NCBI GenBank assembly: GCA_026003015.1 | Contig: BPGL01000001.1 | Coordinates: 1,256,717 to 1,320,716, forward strand | Origin: Actinomycetota bacterium | GTDB taxonomy: Bacteria; Actinomycetota; UBA4738; HRBIN12 | Reading direction: 5' to 3' | Length of the DNA: 64,000 nt | In this document: one piece after another, positions 51,089 through 60,144 of the stretch | Position numbering within the stretch: the first letter of the stretch is position 1 | Layout of the letters: every line of letters starts with the position of its first letter | The notes under the pieces: model-generated | Databases searched by the model: none | Told to the model about the DNA's origin: nothing | Seen by the model: only the letters and a program-made list of their open reading frames with translations | Position numbers and translations under genes: made by a program

Positions 51089-52396
51089 GTGCGCGTGGTG
51101 GTGCTGTTCACGCGGGATCTGCGGGTCCACGACCATCCCGCGTTGTGGGAGGCGACACGGGTCGCCGACGAGGTCGTGCCGCTGTTCGTCCTGGATCCGC
51201 TCCTGCTCGCCCGCTCCCCCAACCGCGGGCGCTTCCTCGCCCAGTGCTTGATCGATCTCGACCGGTCGCTCGCCTCGCGCGGGGGACGGCTCGTCGTGCG
51301 CGAGGGGGACCCGGCCGCGCAGGCCGCGGCGCTTGCCGGCGCCTACGGCTGCGACGCCGTGTTCGTCACCGAGGACGTGAGCGCGACCGCGCGGGCACGC
51401 GAGCGACGTCTCCGGGAGGCCCTCGCCCCCCTCGGGGTCGAGCTCCGGACCTGCCCGGGCAACGCCGTCGTCGAAGCGGGCGCCGTGCACCCATCCGAGC
51501 GGACGACCTACCGCGTGTTCACCCCCTACCTGCGCGCCTGGCGCGCGCACCCGCGGCGCACGGTCCTGCCGGCGCCGCGGGCGGTCCGAACCCCGGTCGA
51601 CGTCGAGCCGGGCCGCCTGCCGCACCCCGCGGCTATCGCGCCGACCGCGACGGATCTGCCGCCCGGCGGCGAGGGTCCGGCGCGGCGGCGGCTCCGTCGC
51701 TTCGTCGCGGACGGGACCGGGCGCTACGGCGACCTCCGCAACGACCTCGCGGCCGATGCGACCTCCCGGCTGTCCCCCTACCTGCGGTTCGGCTGCATCT
51801 CGGCCACCGAAGCGGCCGCCATCGGCGGCGGTGCCGACCGGTCGGGCGAGTGGATCCGACAGCTCGCGTGGCGCGACTTCTTCCGCCAGCTCCTCCACGC
51901 CCACCCCTGGATGGTCGCCCGGGACCTGCGCCCGCATCGCGCGGTTCGGACCGTGGCCGACGACCGGCTCCTCGACGCGTGGGCCCAGGGGCGGACCGGC
52001 GTGCCGATCGTCGACGCGGGGATGCGACAGCTCCTCCACGAGGGATGGATGCCCAACCGCGCCCGCCTGATCACCGCCTCCTACCTCACGCGGACGCTCG
52101 GGGTCCCGTGGCAAGAAGGCCTTCGCATCTTCGACCGACACCTCCTGGACGGCGATCCGGCGAACAACGCGGGGAACTGGCAGTGGGTCGCGGGAACCGG
52201 GGTCGCGCCGCGGCGCGGGGCCGCCCTCAACCCCGTCCGCCAGGCCCAGCGGTTCGACCCGCGAGGCGACTACGTCCGGCGCCACGTACCGGAGCTCGCC
52301 CACGTGCACGACGCACGGATCCTGCGACCCTGGGTCGACGCCGACCTGTTGGCCGCGACCGGCTACCCGGCCCCGGCGGCCGGTCCGATCACGTGA
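51089..52396 (+). CDS. phr: Deoxyribodipyrimidine photolyase
   Basis: A 435-residue cryptochrome/photolyase-family flavoprotein that repairs UV cyclobutane dimers with blue light. The N-terminal antenna domain starts MRVVVLFTRDLRVHDHPALW. The FAD domain has SRLSPYLRFGCIS, IRQLAWRDFFRQLLHAHPWM, TGVPIVDAGMRQLLHEGWMP, NRARLITASYLTRTL and GDPANNAGNWQWVAGTG. The GTG at 51089 is 8 nt after TAGCCT (51076-51081), consistent with a leaderless transcript. It converges on, and overlaps by 8 bp, a B12-photoreceptor-like regulator, which suggests light control. Confidence 0.95.
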   Translation: MRVVVLFTRDLRVHDHPALWEATRVADEVVPLFVLDPLLLARSPNRGRFLAQCLIDLDRSLASRGGRLVVREGDPAAQAAALAGAYGCDAVFVTEDVSATARARERRLREALAPLGVELRTCPGNAVVEAGAVHPSERTTYRVFTPYLRAWRAHPRRTVLPAPRAVRTPVDVEPGRLPHPAAIAPTATDLPPGGEGPARRRLRRFVADGTGRYGDLRNDLAADATSRLSPYLRFGCISATEAAAIGGGADRSGEWIRQLAWRDFFRQLLHAHPWMVARDLRPHRAVRTVADDRLLDAWAQGRTGVPIVDAGMRQLLHEGWMPNRARLITASYLTRTLGVPWQEGLRIFDRHLLDGDPANNAGNWQWVAGTGVAPRRGAALNPVRQAQRFDPRGDYVRRHVPELAHVHDARILRPWVDADLLAATGYPAPAAGPIT

Positions 52397-53294
52397 GCAG
52401 CGCCTCCAGGCGATCGGCCGCGGCGATCAGGTCCGCGCCGAGGTAGGTGCCGGGGACCCGCCGGCGCGCGACGGCCGACCCGAACGCGCCCCCCGCGTAG
52501 AAGGCGTGGACCCCGTGGAGCCGCGCCACCGCCGCGACCGAGGCCACGGTCGGGCGCCGGTTGACGCCCCGCTGCGCCACGACCACGGCGGCGGTCGCCC
52601 GCGTGTCGCACACGGTCCTGACGAGGGCGTCGGTCGGCGTGCGGGCGCCCAGCAGGATCACGGGGAGCTGGCGGAGCGCCAAGAGCATGCCCAAGGCCTC
52701 CAGGCCGATCGTGTGCAGCTCCGTGGGACCGCAGGCCAGGACGACCCCCAGGGCACCCGGACGGGCCGGCGCGAACGCCGTCAGGCGCGCGAGCCAGGCG
52801 CGCACCGCGTCGCTCACGAGGTGTTCGCTGGCCACGTCGCAGGTCCCCACCTGCCAGCGCGCGCCGACCTCGCGCAGGGCCGGCAGCGCCACCTCCACCG
52901 CCGCCCGCTCGGGCCCCAGCTCCTCGGTCGCGCGCCGCAGGGCGTCGGCCGCGGCGGCCGGGCTCAGCTCGATCCCGGCCCGTAGCAGCGCCTCGACCTC
53001 GGGGCGGCGGGGCGTCGGCGGGCGGCCCCGGACGAGCTCGACGGCCTCCCGCGTCGGATGGCCTCGGGCGATCAGGTCGCGCAGCTCCCGGAGCTGCTCG
53101 AGCTCGGACGGCCCGTACCGACGATGCCGGCCCGGCGTGCGCCGCGGGACCGGGAACCCGTAGCGCCGCTCCCACGACCGGATCGTCGGCACGGGGATCT
53201 GCAGGCGCTCCGACACGCCCGCGATCGGCAGCGTCTCGCCGCCGAGCCCGGGGCGCTCGAGCGCCCCGGGGCGTTCCTCCGTCCTCGCGACCAT
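52389..53294 (-). CDS. CarH/LitR-like B12-dependent photoreceptor regulator (MerR)
   Basis: A 301-residue regulator. Residues 20-90 are a MerR helix-turn-helix (VSERLQIPVPTIRSWERRYG, RYGPSELEQLRELRDLI). The helical cap carries W147 and E157-H158 in the order GARWQVGTCDVASEHLVS, matching the Trp and Glu-His that cap adenosylcobalamin in CarH. The B12-binding domain has E192-L-H194-T-I-G, in which H194 would be the lower axial ligand. CarH represses DNA-repair or carotenoid genes in the dark and releases them in light. ATG 53294 is the best start. The neighbouring photolyase is the obvious target. Confidence 0.85.
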   Translation of the reverse strand: MVARTEERPGALERPGLGGETLPIAGVSERLQIPVPTIRSWERRYGFPVPRRTPGRHRRYGPSELEQLRELRDLIARGHPTREAVELVRGRPPTPRRPEVEALLRAGIELSPAAAADALRRATEELGPERAAVEVALPALREVGARWQVGTCDVASEHLVSDAVRAWLARLTAFAPARPGALGVVLACGPTELHTIGLEALGMLLALRQLPVILLGARTPTDALVRTVCDTRATAAVVVAQRGVNRRPTVASVAAVARLHGVHAFYAGGAFGSAVARRRVPGTYLGADLIAAADRLEALLT

Positions 53295-53436
53295 GGCTCC
53301 GGTTCTTCCGTGCTCAGGCCCTCCCGCGTCCGTGCTCAGGGCCCTCCTGCATCGCTTCATTCGCAGTCGACCGCGCGACGGATGCATCGGTTCGGCGCCG
53401 TGGGTGCCGCCGACCTCCCTGTGGGACGATGCCCGC

Positions 53437-54984
53437 GTGGACCCCGACCGCGCCGAGGCGACCCCGGATCGCGGGCGGCCGTTCGCGGTGATCGACGTCG
53501 GCTCGAACTCCGCCCGGATGGTCGTCTTCCGGGCGAACGAGGGCGAGCACCTCGACGTCGTCGAGGACGTGCGCGCTCCGCTCCGGCTCGCCCGGGATGT
53601 GGGCGCGCGTGGCGAGCTCGGCGACGAGGCGATCGCCCGCACGCTCGACGCCCTGCACGACTTCCTGGCCGTGGCGCGGGCCGCGGGCGCCGGTCGGATC
53701 CTCGCGATCGCGACGGCGGCCGTTCGCGACGCGCGCGACGGCGACCGGCTCGTCGCCGAGGCACGGACCCTCGGGATCGACCTGCGCCCCATCGACGGGG
53801 AACTGGAGGCCAGGCTCGGCTTCCTCGGCGCGGTCCACGACCTGCCGGTGACCTCCGGGTTCACGCTGGACGTCGGGGGCGGAAGCCTCGAGCTCACCCG
53901 CTTCACGGAGCGGCGGTTCGACCGCGGCTGGTCGCTGCCGCTCGGCTCGCTCGTGGTCTCGGACCGGTTCCTCCCCAGCGACCCCCCGACCCCGGAGGAA
54001 CGCAGGCGACTCGCGGCGCACGCGACCGAGACGCTCGGCGCCTGCGGGGTCGTCGAGCTCCGGGGCAAGGAATCGCTCGTCGGGATCGGCGGCACGGTGC
54101 GCAACCTCGCGCGGATCGACCTACGTCGTACCGGCTACCCGCTGCGGCTCCTCCACGGGTACGAGCTCGCCGAACGCCGCCTCGCCCGCATCGTCGACGA
54201 CCTCGCGGAGCGGCCGATGGCTCGCAGGGGGCGCGTGCCGGGGCTCAACCCCGACCGCGCCGACACGATCGTCGGCGGCGGCACCGTCGTGCTCGCGACG
54301 ATGCGCCACATCGGGGCCCGCAAGCTCGTCGTGTCCAGCCGAGGGCTCCGCGAAGGTCTCGTGCTCGATGCCTTCGGGGGCGAGCTGCCGCCGGCCAGCT
54401 ACGTCCGGCAGATCTCGATCGCGACCCTCGGCGCGCGGTTCCGCACGTGGGACCGCCGCGTCGCCGAGCGCCGCGTCGAGGTGGCCACCCGCCTGCACGC
54501 GGCGCTCGATCCGGGAGCGCGCCCGGCGCTCGCCGAGGCGCTCGAGCACGCCGCGCGGATCTTGGACGTCGGGCGAGCGATCGATCACTACGACCGCTTC
54601 GAGCACGCCGCGATGATCGTCACCGCCGCCGACCTCGCCGGGTTCACGCACCGGCGGCTGGGGATCTGCTCGGCGATCCTCCGCCAGGCGGACGACGACA
54701 CGCGGTTGGGCCCCTACGCGCGCCTGCTCGACGACGTCGACCGGCCGGGGGTCCTCCGGGCCGCGACGACCCTCGCCCTCGCGGACGAGCTGCACCGCCG
54801 GCTCCCCCCGGACCGGCCCGTCTCGATCGCCTGCGGTTGGACCGCGAACGGGTTCGAGGTCGCCGGCCCGTTGCCGGCCGGCTGGCGGCCCCGCGCGATC
54901 GTGGATCGGTTCGCCGCGGTCTTCGGGCGGCCGATCACGATCGTGCCGAGCGACGGGGCGGCCGAGCCGGCTCCCGGGCGCTAG
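53437..54984 (+). CDS. ppx: Exopolyphosphatase / pppGpp phosphatase (Ppx/GppA)
   Basis: A 515-residue enzyme. The ASKHA-type phosphatase domain (20-320) begins FAVIDVGSNSARMVVF and has ATAAVRDARDG, FTLDVGGGSLELTRF, SLPLGSLVVSDRFL and GIGGTVRNLARIDL. The C-terminal half is a helical HD-like domain (HYDRFEHAAMIVTAADLAGF). It hydrolyses polyphosphate and possibly pppGpp. The GTG at 53437 (VDPDRAEATPDRG) is preferred. In-frame starts up to 53293 would add non-conserved sequence. It ends 1 nt from the converging GH38 gene. Confidence 0.92.
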   Translation: MDPDRAEATPDRGRPFAVIDVGSNSARMVVFRANEGEHLDVVEDVRAPLRLARDVGARGELGDEAIARTLDALHDFLAVARAAGAGRILAIATAAVRDARDGDRLVAEARTLGIDLRPIDGELEARLGFLGAVHDLPVTSGFTLDVGGGSLELTRFTERRFDRGWSLPLGSLVVSDRFLPSDPPTPEERRRLAAHATETLGACGVVELRGKESLVGIGGTVRNLARIDLRRTGYPLRLLHGYELAERRLARIVDDLAERPMARRGRVPGLNPDRADTIVGGGTVVLATMRHIGARKLVVSSRGLREGLVLDAFGGELPPASYVRQISIATLGARFRTWDRRVAERRVEVATRLHAALDPGARPALAEALEHAARILDVGRAIDHYDRFEHAAMIVTAADLAGFTHRRLGICSAILRQADDDTRLGPYARLLDDVDRPGVLRAATTLALADELHRRLPPDRPVSIACGWTANGFEVAGPLPAGWRPRAIVDRFAAVFGRPITIVPSDGAAEPAPGR

Positions 54985-54985
54985 C

Positions 54986-57103
54986 CTAGCGCTCGAGGCG
55001 CACCGACCCGATCCGCGCCGGACCGAGCTCGACCTCGAGGCCCTCCACACGCGCCCGGACCGACCGGTCGACCCACGGGTTCCACAGGCGAACCTCGACG
55101 CCCTCCCCGGTACGCCGAACGCTCGAGAGCTGCGCGCCGCCGAGGTCGAGCTCCTGGAGCAGCGAGCCGACGCTCGGCAGGTGCCCCCCGCCTGCGGCCT
55201 GCGCGTCGAGGATCGGCACCCCGAAACGCTCCCAGCCCGCGAGCAGCGCGGGCGGGTCATCCACCGGCGCCCGCGGCCAGACCGCGAGCGCGAACCGCGT
55301 GGGGCCGAGGAGCTGCGCGCCGGGCGTCGGCGTCGCGGGCCCGGCCGGACCCCGTCGCGTCGCGAGGTCCTCACGGCTGATCGTCCCCACGGCGCGCAGG
55401 AGCGTCACGGCGAGCTCGCGGCGGTCGACGACCTCGTATTCGAACACGCCGTCGGCGAGCACCGCCGTCCCGCCGGCGGCGACGACGCCGCGCGCGGGCC
55501 AGGTCGGCGAGGGCATCTCCACCCCACCCTCGCCGACGAGCGGTCGGCGCACGAGCTCGAAGACCGACGCGGCGAGCGATCCGTCCGCGGGCCCGTCGAC
55601 CCCGACATGCACCCGGAGCCGGTGGTCGGCCCGTCCGTTCACCACGACCCCCTCGAGGCGGACGAACGGCTCCTCGACGCGGCGGCGCGCCCGCAGGTGC
55701 ACCTCGAGCCCCTCCCAGCGCGCCCGCACCCCGCCCTCCTCGACCTCGATCGAGTCCGGGGCGGCGGGGCGGCCGCCCTCGGCGGGACAGAACGTGTAGA
55801 GGTCCCCGACGTCGGGCTCGTCGAGCAGACGGACCGGGGTGCCGGCCACGAGCACGCCCTCCCCGCCCGGCAGCCGTCGCAGCTCGACCGGCAGATCGGC
55901 CGGGGGGCTCGGCTCGGGCAGGACCCGCCACCCCAGGCCGGGGATCGCCTCCCGCTCGAACGGCGAGGGGTTGAACCGCAGCGTCCCCGCGGCACCGACC
56001 AGCGATCCCAAGGCGTCCATCGACGCGTCCACGATCCGCCGGGCGATCGCGCGGACCTCCGCGAAACGGGCGTCGACGTCGCGGGCGACCCGGTCGTGGG
56101 AGCAGCCGCACGCCGAGTCGTGCGCGCCGTTCCAGCACAGGAGCGTCCAGACGCGTTCGAGGTCCGCCGTCGGCCACGCGACGCCGGGCACGAGCGAGGC
56201 GAGCGGCTCGGCGACGCGCTCCACGAGCGCCTCCAGCCGTCCGCGCTCCCGCTTCTGGTGGACCCGAGCCGAGACGACGTTGGGGAGCAGGTGCGCGCGG
56301 GCGGCCGAGCGGAGCTCTCCCGTCCACAGGGGGAGATCCTCGACCGGCGCGCCGGCGAGGTGCTCTCGGAGCCCGGCGATGCGGACATCCGCCTCCTCGA
56401 GCAGCGCCGACGCGGCCTCGACGCGAGCCGGCAGCGTGGGATCCGGCCCCGCGTGATCGGCGCCCACCATGACGAGCAGCCGGTCGCGAACCAGGAGCGG
56501 GCGCTGTCGCTCGAGGGTCTCACGGATCTGCGCGGCGAGGGTCTCGGCGTCGGCGGCCTGCAGGAACCGCGCCCCGTTGAAGTAGCCGAAGGCGAGGTAG
56601 TCGGCCACGACCTCGCTGCCGTCGGGCGCCCGCCATCGGAACGCGTCCCGCGCGATCGCGCGGGGCACCCCGCGCCAGACGACGGCCCGCTCGATCCCGA
56701 ACATCCGCAGCAGCTGCGGCATCTGGCCGACGTGGCCGAACTGATCGGGAAGGTAGCCGACCTCGAGCGCCCTTCCGAGCTCGCGGGCGCGGGCGAGCCC
56801 CATCTCGAGGTTCCGCAGGTGCGACTCGCCGCTGGCGAGGAACTCGTCCATCTGGGTCACCCACGGGCCCGCCGACAGCCGGCCGGCGCGCACGTGCTTG
56901 CGGACCTCCTCGGTGCGCTCGGGACGGCGCGCGAGGTAGTCGTCGATCATCGCGGTCTGCCCGTCGAGGTGGAAGTGCGGGAAGCCCCCGTCCGCAAGGT
57001 CGCACAGGCGATCCATCATCGCCACGAGCCGCTCGACGAACACGTCGAACGGCTCGTACCACTCTCGGTCCCAATGGGTGTGGGGCACGAGCGTGACGAT
57101 CAC
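54986..57103 (-). CDS. Glycoside hydrolase family 38 alpha-mannosidase
   Basis: A 705-residue enzyme. The GH38 catalytic domain begins VPHTHWDREWYEPFDVF, giving the zinc ligands His and Asp, then YLPDQFGHVGQMPQLLRMFG with the nucleophile Asp, VVWRGVPRAIARDAFRW, and WNGAHDSACGCSHDRVARDV with the late zinc histidine. The helical middle domain and the beta-rich C-terminal domain are present. No signal peptide is seen, so it should hydrolyse alpha-mannosides in the cytoplasm. The GTG at 57103 lies 22 nt after the PAS kinase stop, so it is the last gene of the M20-kinase-GH38 set. Confidence 0.9.
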   Translation of the reverse strand: MIVTLVPHTHWDREWYEPFDVFVERLVAMMDRLCDLADGGFPHFHLDGQTAMIDDYLARRPERTEEVRKHVRAGRLSAGPWVTQMDEFLASGESHLRNLEMGLARARELGRALEVGYLPDQFGHVGQMPQLLRMFGIERAVVWRGVPRAIARDAFRWRAPDGSEVVADYLAFGYFNGARFLQAADAETLAAQIRETLERQRPLLVRDRLLVMVGADHAGPDPTLPARVEAASALLEEADVRIAGLREHLAGAPVEDLPLWTGELRSAARAHLLPNVVSARVHQKRERGRLEALVERVAEPLASLVPGVAWPTADLERVWTLLCWNGAHDSACGCSHDRVARDVDARFAEVRAIARRIVDASMDALGSLVGAAGTLRFNPSPFEREAIPGLGWRVLPEPSPPADLPVELRRLPGGEGVLVAGTPVRLLDEPDVGDLYTFCPAEGGRPAAPDSIEVEEGGVRARWEGLEVHLRARRRVEEPFVRLEGVVVNGRADHRLRVHVGVDGPADGSLAASVFELVRRPLVGEGGVEMPSPTWPARGVVAAGGTAVLADGVFEYEVVDRRELAVTLLRAVGTISREDLATRRGPAGPATPTPGAQLLGPTRFALAVWPRAPVDDPPALLAGWERFGVPILDAQAAGGGHLPSVGSLLQELDLGGAQLSSVRRTGEGVEVRLWNPWVDRSVRARVEGLEVELGPARIGSVRLER

Positions 57104-57125
57104 GCGCCCCGCGCCCGCACGAGGG

Positions 57126-58235
57126 TCAGCCTGCGGCGTGATCGACCTCCGGCTCGACCGGGAGCCAGCACTCGACCGTGGTCCCCGAGCCCGGTCGACT
57201 GCGGACGCGAGCCCACCCGCCGGCGAGCTCGGCGCGCTCGGCGAGCGTCGCGAGCCCGAGGTGCCCCGGCTCGGCCGGCAGCGCGGCCGGGTCGAAGCCG
57301 ACACCGTCGTCGCTCACGCGCATCGCGACACCCTCGCCCGCCTGCGCGAGCTCGATCGTCACCCGCCCCGCCCGGGCGTGCTTGCGGGCGTTCGTCACGG
57401 CCTCCTGGGCGATCCGGTACAGCGCCACCCGCACGTCGGCAGGCGGCTCTTCGGCGAGCGAGCTGCGGACCTGCGACCGCCACCCGGTCTCGCGCGCGGT
57501 GTGCTCGAGGTAGCGCTCCAGGGCCGTCGCGAGGCCGTCGCGCTCGAGCCCCGACGGCTGCAGCTCGAACAGGAGGTTCCGCAGCCGCTCGATCGCCCCG
57601 CGGACCTCCGCCTCGATCCCGGCGAGCTCCTCTCGGCTCGGCTCCGCCCCCATCTGCGTGATCATCTGCAGCCGCATGTCGACGGCCGACAGCACCTGGA
57701 TCGGGTCGTCGTGGATGTCGGCGGCGATCCGTCGACGCTCCTCCTCGCGGGCGGTCTCGAGCCGACTGGCGAGCTCACGGCGCTGCTGGAGCGTGCGACG
57801 GAGGACGTCGAGGCTCCAGCGGAGGCGCTCCTCGGCCTGCTTGCGCTCGGTGATGTCGAGCATCACGCCCCGCCAGTACAGCAGGGTCCCGTCGGGCCCT
57901 CGGACCGGAACCGCCTCGTCGCGGATCCACAGCTCGCGGCCGTCCTTCGTGATGAACCGGTACTCCTCCAGGAAGCGCTCGGCCCGTTCGTTCGACCGGT
58001 TGTTGGCCTCGATCACGCGCGCGCGATCGTCGGGGTGCAGCTGGCGGACCCACAGATCCGGGTCGCTGCGCCACTCCTCCACGGGGAACCCGAGCAGGTC
58101 GACGACCTGCGGGCTGGTGTACAGGTTCGTGGAGGCCTCGTCGGGCCGGTCGATGTACAGGATCGCCGGCACGCCCTCGACGAGCATCTTGTACGCCTCG
58201 GGGTGCAGCGCATCGACGTCCCAGCCGGGCTCCAT
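57126..58235 (-). CDS. PAS-domain sensor histidine kinase (HisKA_3), orphan
   Basis: A 369-residue soluble kinase. One PAS domain (about 18-140: LVEGVPAILYIDRPDEASTN, SPQVVDLLGFPVEEW, LHPDDRARVIEANN, GVMLDITERK) is followed by a coiled coil and HisKA_3 (IAADIHDDPIQVLSAVDMRL). The ATPase motifs are IAQEAVTNARKHARA, VSDDGVGFD and GSGTTVECWLP. The PAS is very like that of the GGDEF protein at 61810. There is no adjacent response regulator. It begins 4 nt after the M20 peptidase stop. Confidence 0.92.
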   Translation of the reverse strand: MEPGWDVDALHPEAYKMLVEGVPAILYIDRPDEASTNLYTSPQVVDLLGFPVEEWRSDPDLWVRQLHPDDRARVIEANNRSNERAERFLEEYRFITKDGRELWIRDEAVPVRGPDGTLLYWRGVMLDITERKQAEERLRWSLDVLRRTLQQRRELASRLETAREEERRRIAADIHDDPIQVLSAVDMRLQMITQMGAEPSREELAGIEAEVRGAIERLRNLLFELQPSGLERDGLATALERYLEHTARETGWRSQVRSSLAEEPPADVRVALYRIAQEAVTNARKHARAGRVTIELAQAGEGVAMRVSDDGVGFDPAALPAEPGHLGLATLAERAELAGGWARVRSRPGSGTTVECWLPVEPEVDHAAG

Positions 58236-58239
58236 CGCC

Positions 58240-59400
58240 TCAGACGTTCGCGATCAGCCCCGCGAGCAGCGCGGTCCGCGGCACGATGCTCCCGAGGTCG
58301 ATCCACTCCGATGGGGAGTGATCGTCGCCGCCCACGGGTCCGAGGCCGTCCAGCGTCGGCGTCCCGGCCGCGCTCGTCGTGTTCGCGTCCGACGCGCCGC
58401 CGGTCGCGGCGTCGCGGAGCGTGAACCCGAGCTCTTCCGCGAGGCGGGTCGCGATCCGGGCCAGCCGAGCCGTCGCCTCGGTCTTCTCCATCGGCCGGTG
58501 CCAGGCGTTCGCCCGGACGTGCACGCGCACGTCCTCGACGGCCGGGGTCGCGAGCAGGCGATCGACCTCCTGCTCGGCCGTGGCGAGCAGGTCCTCGGTG
58601 GGCGCGCGCACGTCGATCTGCAGCTCGCAGGCGGCCGGCACGACGTTCGGGCGCGTCCCGCCGCGGATCACCCCGACGTTGACCGTGACGCCCGGCCACC
58701 GATCGTTGAGCGCCTGCAGCGCGACCGTGGCGTGTGCGGCGGCGAGAACCGCGCTTCGGCCCTTCTCCGGCTCGACCCCGGCGTGCGCCGCCCGCCCCTC
58801 GAAGGCGACCGCGTAGTCGGTCACCCCCTTGCGGGCCGAGACGATGTCGCCGTTCGCCCGGGCGCTCTCGAGCACGAAGGCCGCGTCGTGCTCTGGCGCG
58901 AGGGCGCGGATCACGGGGGCCGAGAACGGCGAGCCGATCTCCTCGTCGGGGTTGCAGACGTAGGTGATCTGCTCGAATGAGGAGAACCCGGCGCGCTGGA
59001 GCGTCTCCACGGCGAACCAGCCGAGGAGCAACCCCCCCTTCATGTCGGAGACGCCGGGGCCGTAGGCCGTCCGTCGATCGACGCGGAACGGTCGCTCGGC
59101 GGCCGTCCCCGGGTCGAACACCGTGTCCATATGACCGACGAGCAGGATCCGCGGTCCGCCGTCGCCGCGGAGCCGGCCGATCAGGAGATCGCCGAGCTGC
59201 GGCTCGCCCGGTCCCGGCTCGTGGGGCCGCCGCTCGACCTCCCAGCCGCCCGCCCGCATCCGGGCCTCGCAGCGGTCGGCGACGGCGTTCACGCCGTCGG
59301 GCGTGAACGAGCCCGAGTCGATCGCGACGAGCTCGCCGAGCGCCTCGACGAACTCCTCCTCGCGCGGCGCGACGAGGTCGCGGAGCGCCTGAACGTCCAT
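58240..59400 (-). CDS. M20-family metallopeptidase (carboxypeptidase G2-like)
   Basis: A 386-residue di-zinc hydrolase. Catalytic-domain motifs are LLVGHMDTVFDPG (His ligand and Asp), GPGVSDMKGGLLL (bridging Asp), YVCNPDEEIGSPFS (catalytic Glu pair), and GPVGGDDHSPSEWIDLGSIV (late His). The dimerisation domain occupies about 180-290 (VTDYAVAFEGRAAHAGVEPE). Substrates of relatives include N-acyl amino acids and folate-type glutamates. The ATG at 59400 is 8 nt after TAGCGT (59413-59408), so translation is probably leaderless. It heads the operon with the PAS kinase and GH38. Confidence 0.92.
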   Translation of the reverse strand: MDVQALRDLVAPREEEFVEALGELVAIDSGSFTPDGVNAVADRCEARMRAGGWEVERRPHEPGPGEPQLGDLLIGRLRGDGGPRILLVGHMDTVFDPGTAAERPFRVDRRTAYGPGVSDMKGGLLLGWFAVETLQRAGFSSFEQITYVCNPDEEIGSPFSAPVIRALAPEHDAAFVLESARANGDIVSARKGVTDYAVAFEGRAAHAGVEPEKGRSAVLAAAHATVALQALNDRWPGVTVNVGVIRGGTRPNVVPAACELQIDVRAPTEDLLATAEQEVDRLLATPAVEDVRVHVRANAWHRPMEKTEATARLARIATRLAEELGFTLRDAATGGASDANTTSAAGTPTLDGLGPVGGDDHSPSEWIDLGSIVPRTALLAGLIANV

Positions 59401-59476
59401 CGGGCGCACGCTAGCACGCCTTCCGCCCGGCAACGAGGAGAGTCCGCCCGCCTGTGCCGGGGGGTAGCATCCGGGG

Positions 59477-60142
59477 GTGCGCACGGGCGAGCTCGACCCG
59501 TGGTGGTACGCTGGGGTGTTGCTCGTCCGCCCGCTGTTCGGGCTCGTCTTCCGGCTGCGGGTACGGGGGCTCGAGCACGTGCCGACGAGCGGCGGGGCGA
59601 TCCTCGCCTTCAACCACGTGAGCGCGCTCGACGGCCCGGCCCTCGCCGTGATCGTGGCCGCGCGCGTGCGTCGGCCGGTCCGGTTCCTCGTCGCCTCGGG
59701 GTTCTTCGGCCGACGTGCGATCGGCTGGATCCTGCGCCGGTTCGACCAGATCCCGATCCGCCGCGGCGCCGGCGACACCGACGCCTTGGAGCGCGCGGTC
59801 GAGGCCGTCCGAGGAGGCGGGCTCGTCGCGATCGCGCCGGAGGGGCGCGTGAACGACGACGGCGCCCCGGCGCTGCAGCGGATCCGTCGGGGCGCCGCGA
59901 GGATCGCCTCGCGCACCCGCGCCCCGCTCGTCCCGGTCGGGATCTGGGGAACCCAGTCGCGTTGGCCGCGCTCGGGCCCACGCTGGGGGCGGCCCTGGCG
60001 GCCCCGGCTGGCCGTCGTCGTCGGACCGCCGCTCCTGGCGACCGGCGGCCAGGACGAGGCGTCGATCGAGGACCTGACCGCGCGGCTGGCCGAGCACCTC
60101 GATCAGCTCGTCGCCCGCGCCCGCACGCTCGCCGGAGGTTGA
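59477..60142 (+). CDS. 1-acyl-glycerol-3-phosphate acyltransferase-like protein (PlsC family)
   Basis: A 221-residue membrane-associated acyltransferase. The catalytic NHVSALD (H-x4-D) is at about 47-52, then RRFDQIPIRRG, the EGR-type substrate motif APEGRVNDDG, and PLVPVGIWGTQ. An N-terminal hydrophobic segment (WYAGVLLVRPLFGLVF) anchors it. It probably acylates lysophosphatidate in phospholipid synthesis, though related members act on other acceptors. The GTG at 59477 lies 7 nt after TAGCAT (59465-59470). It converges on the oxidoreductase gene with a 2-nt gap. Confidence 0.9.
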   Translation: MRTGELDPWWYAGVLLVRPLFGLVFRLRVRGLEHVPTSGGAILAFNHVSALDGPALAVIVAARVRRPVRFLVASGFFGRRAIGWILRRFDQIPIRRGAGDTDALERAVEAVRGGGLVAIAPEGRVNDDGAPALQRIRRGAARIASRTRAPLVPVGIWGTQSRWPRSGPRWGRPWRPRLAVVVGPPLLATGGQDEASIEDLTARLAEHLDQLVARARTLAGG

Positions 60143-60144
60143 GC

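Noticed and set aside
52380-52400. CACGTG palindrome at the photolyase/CarH junction as an operator
   Set aside because: It lies within the overlapping 3' ends of both genes, far from either promoter, and a 6-bp palindrome is common at this GC content.
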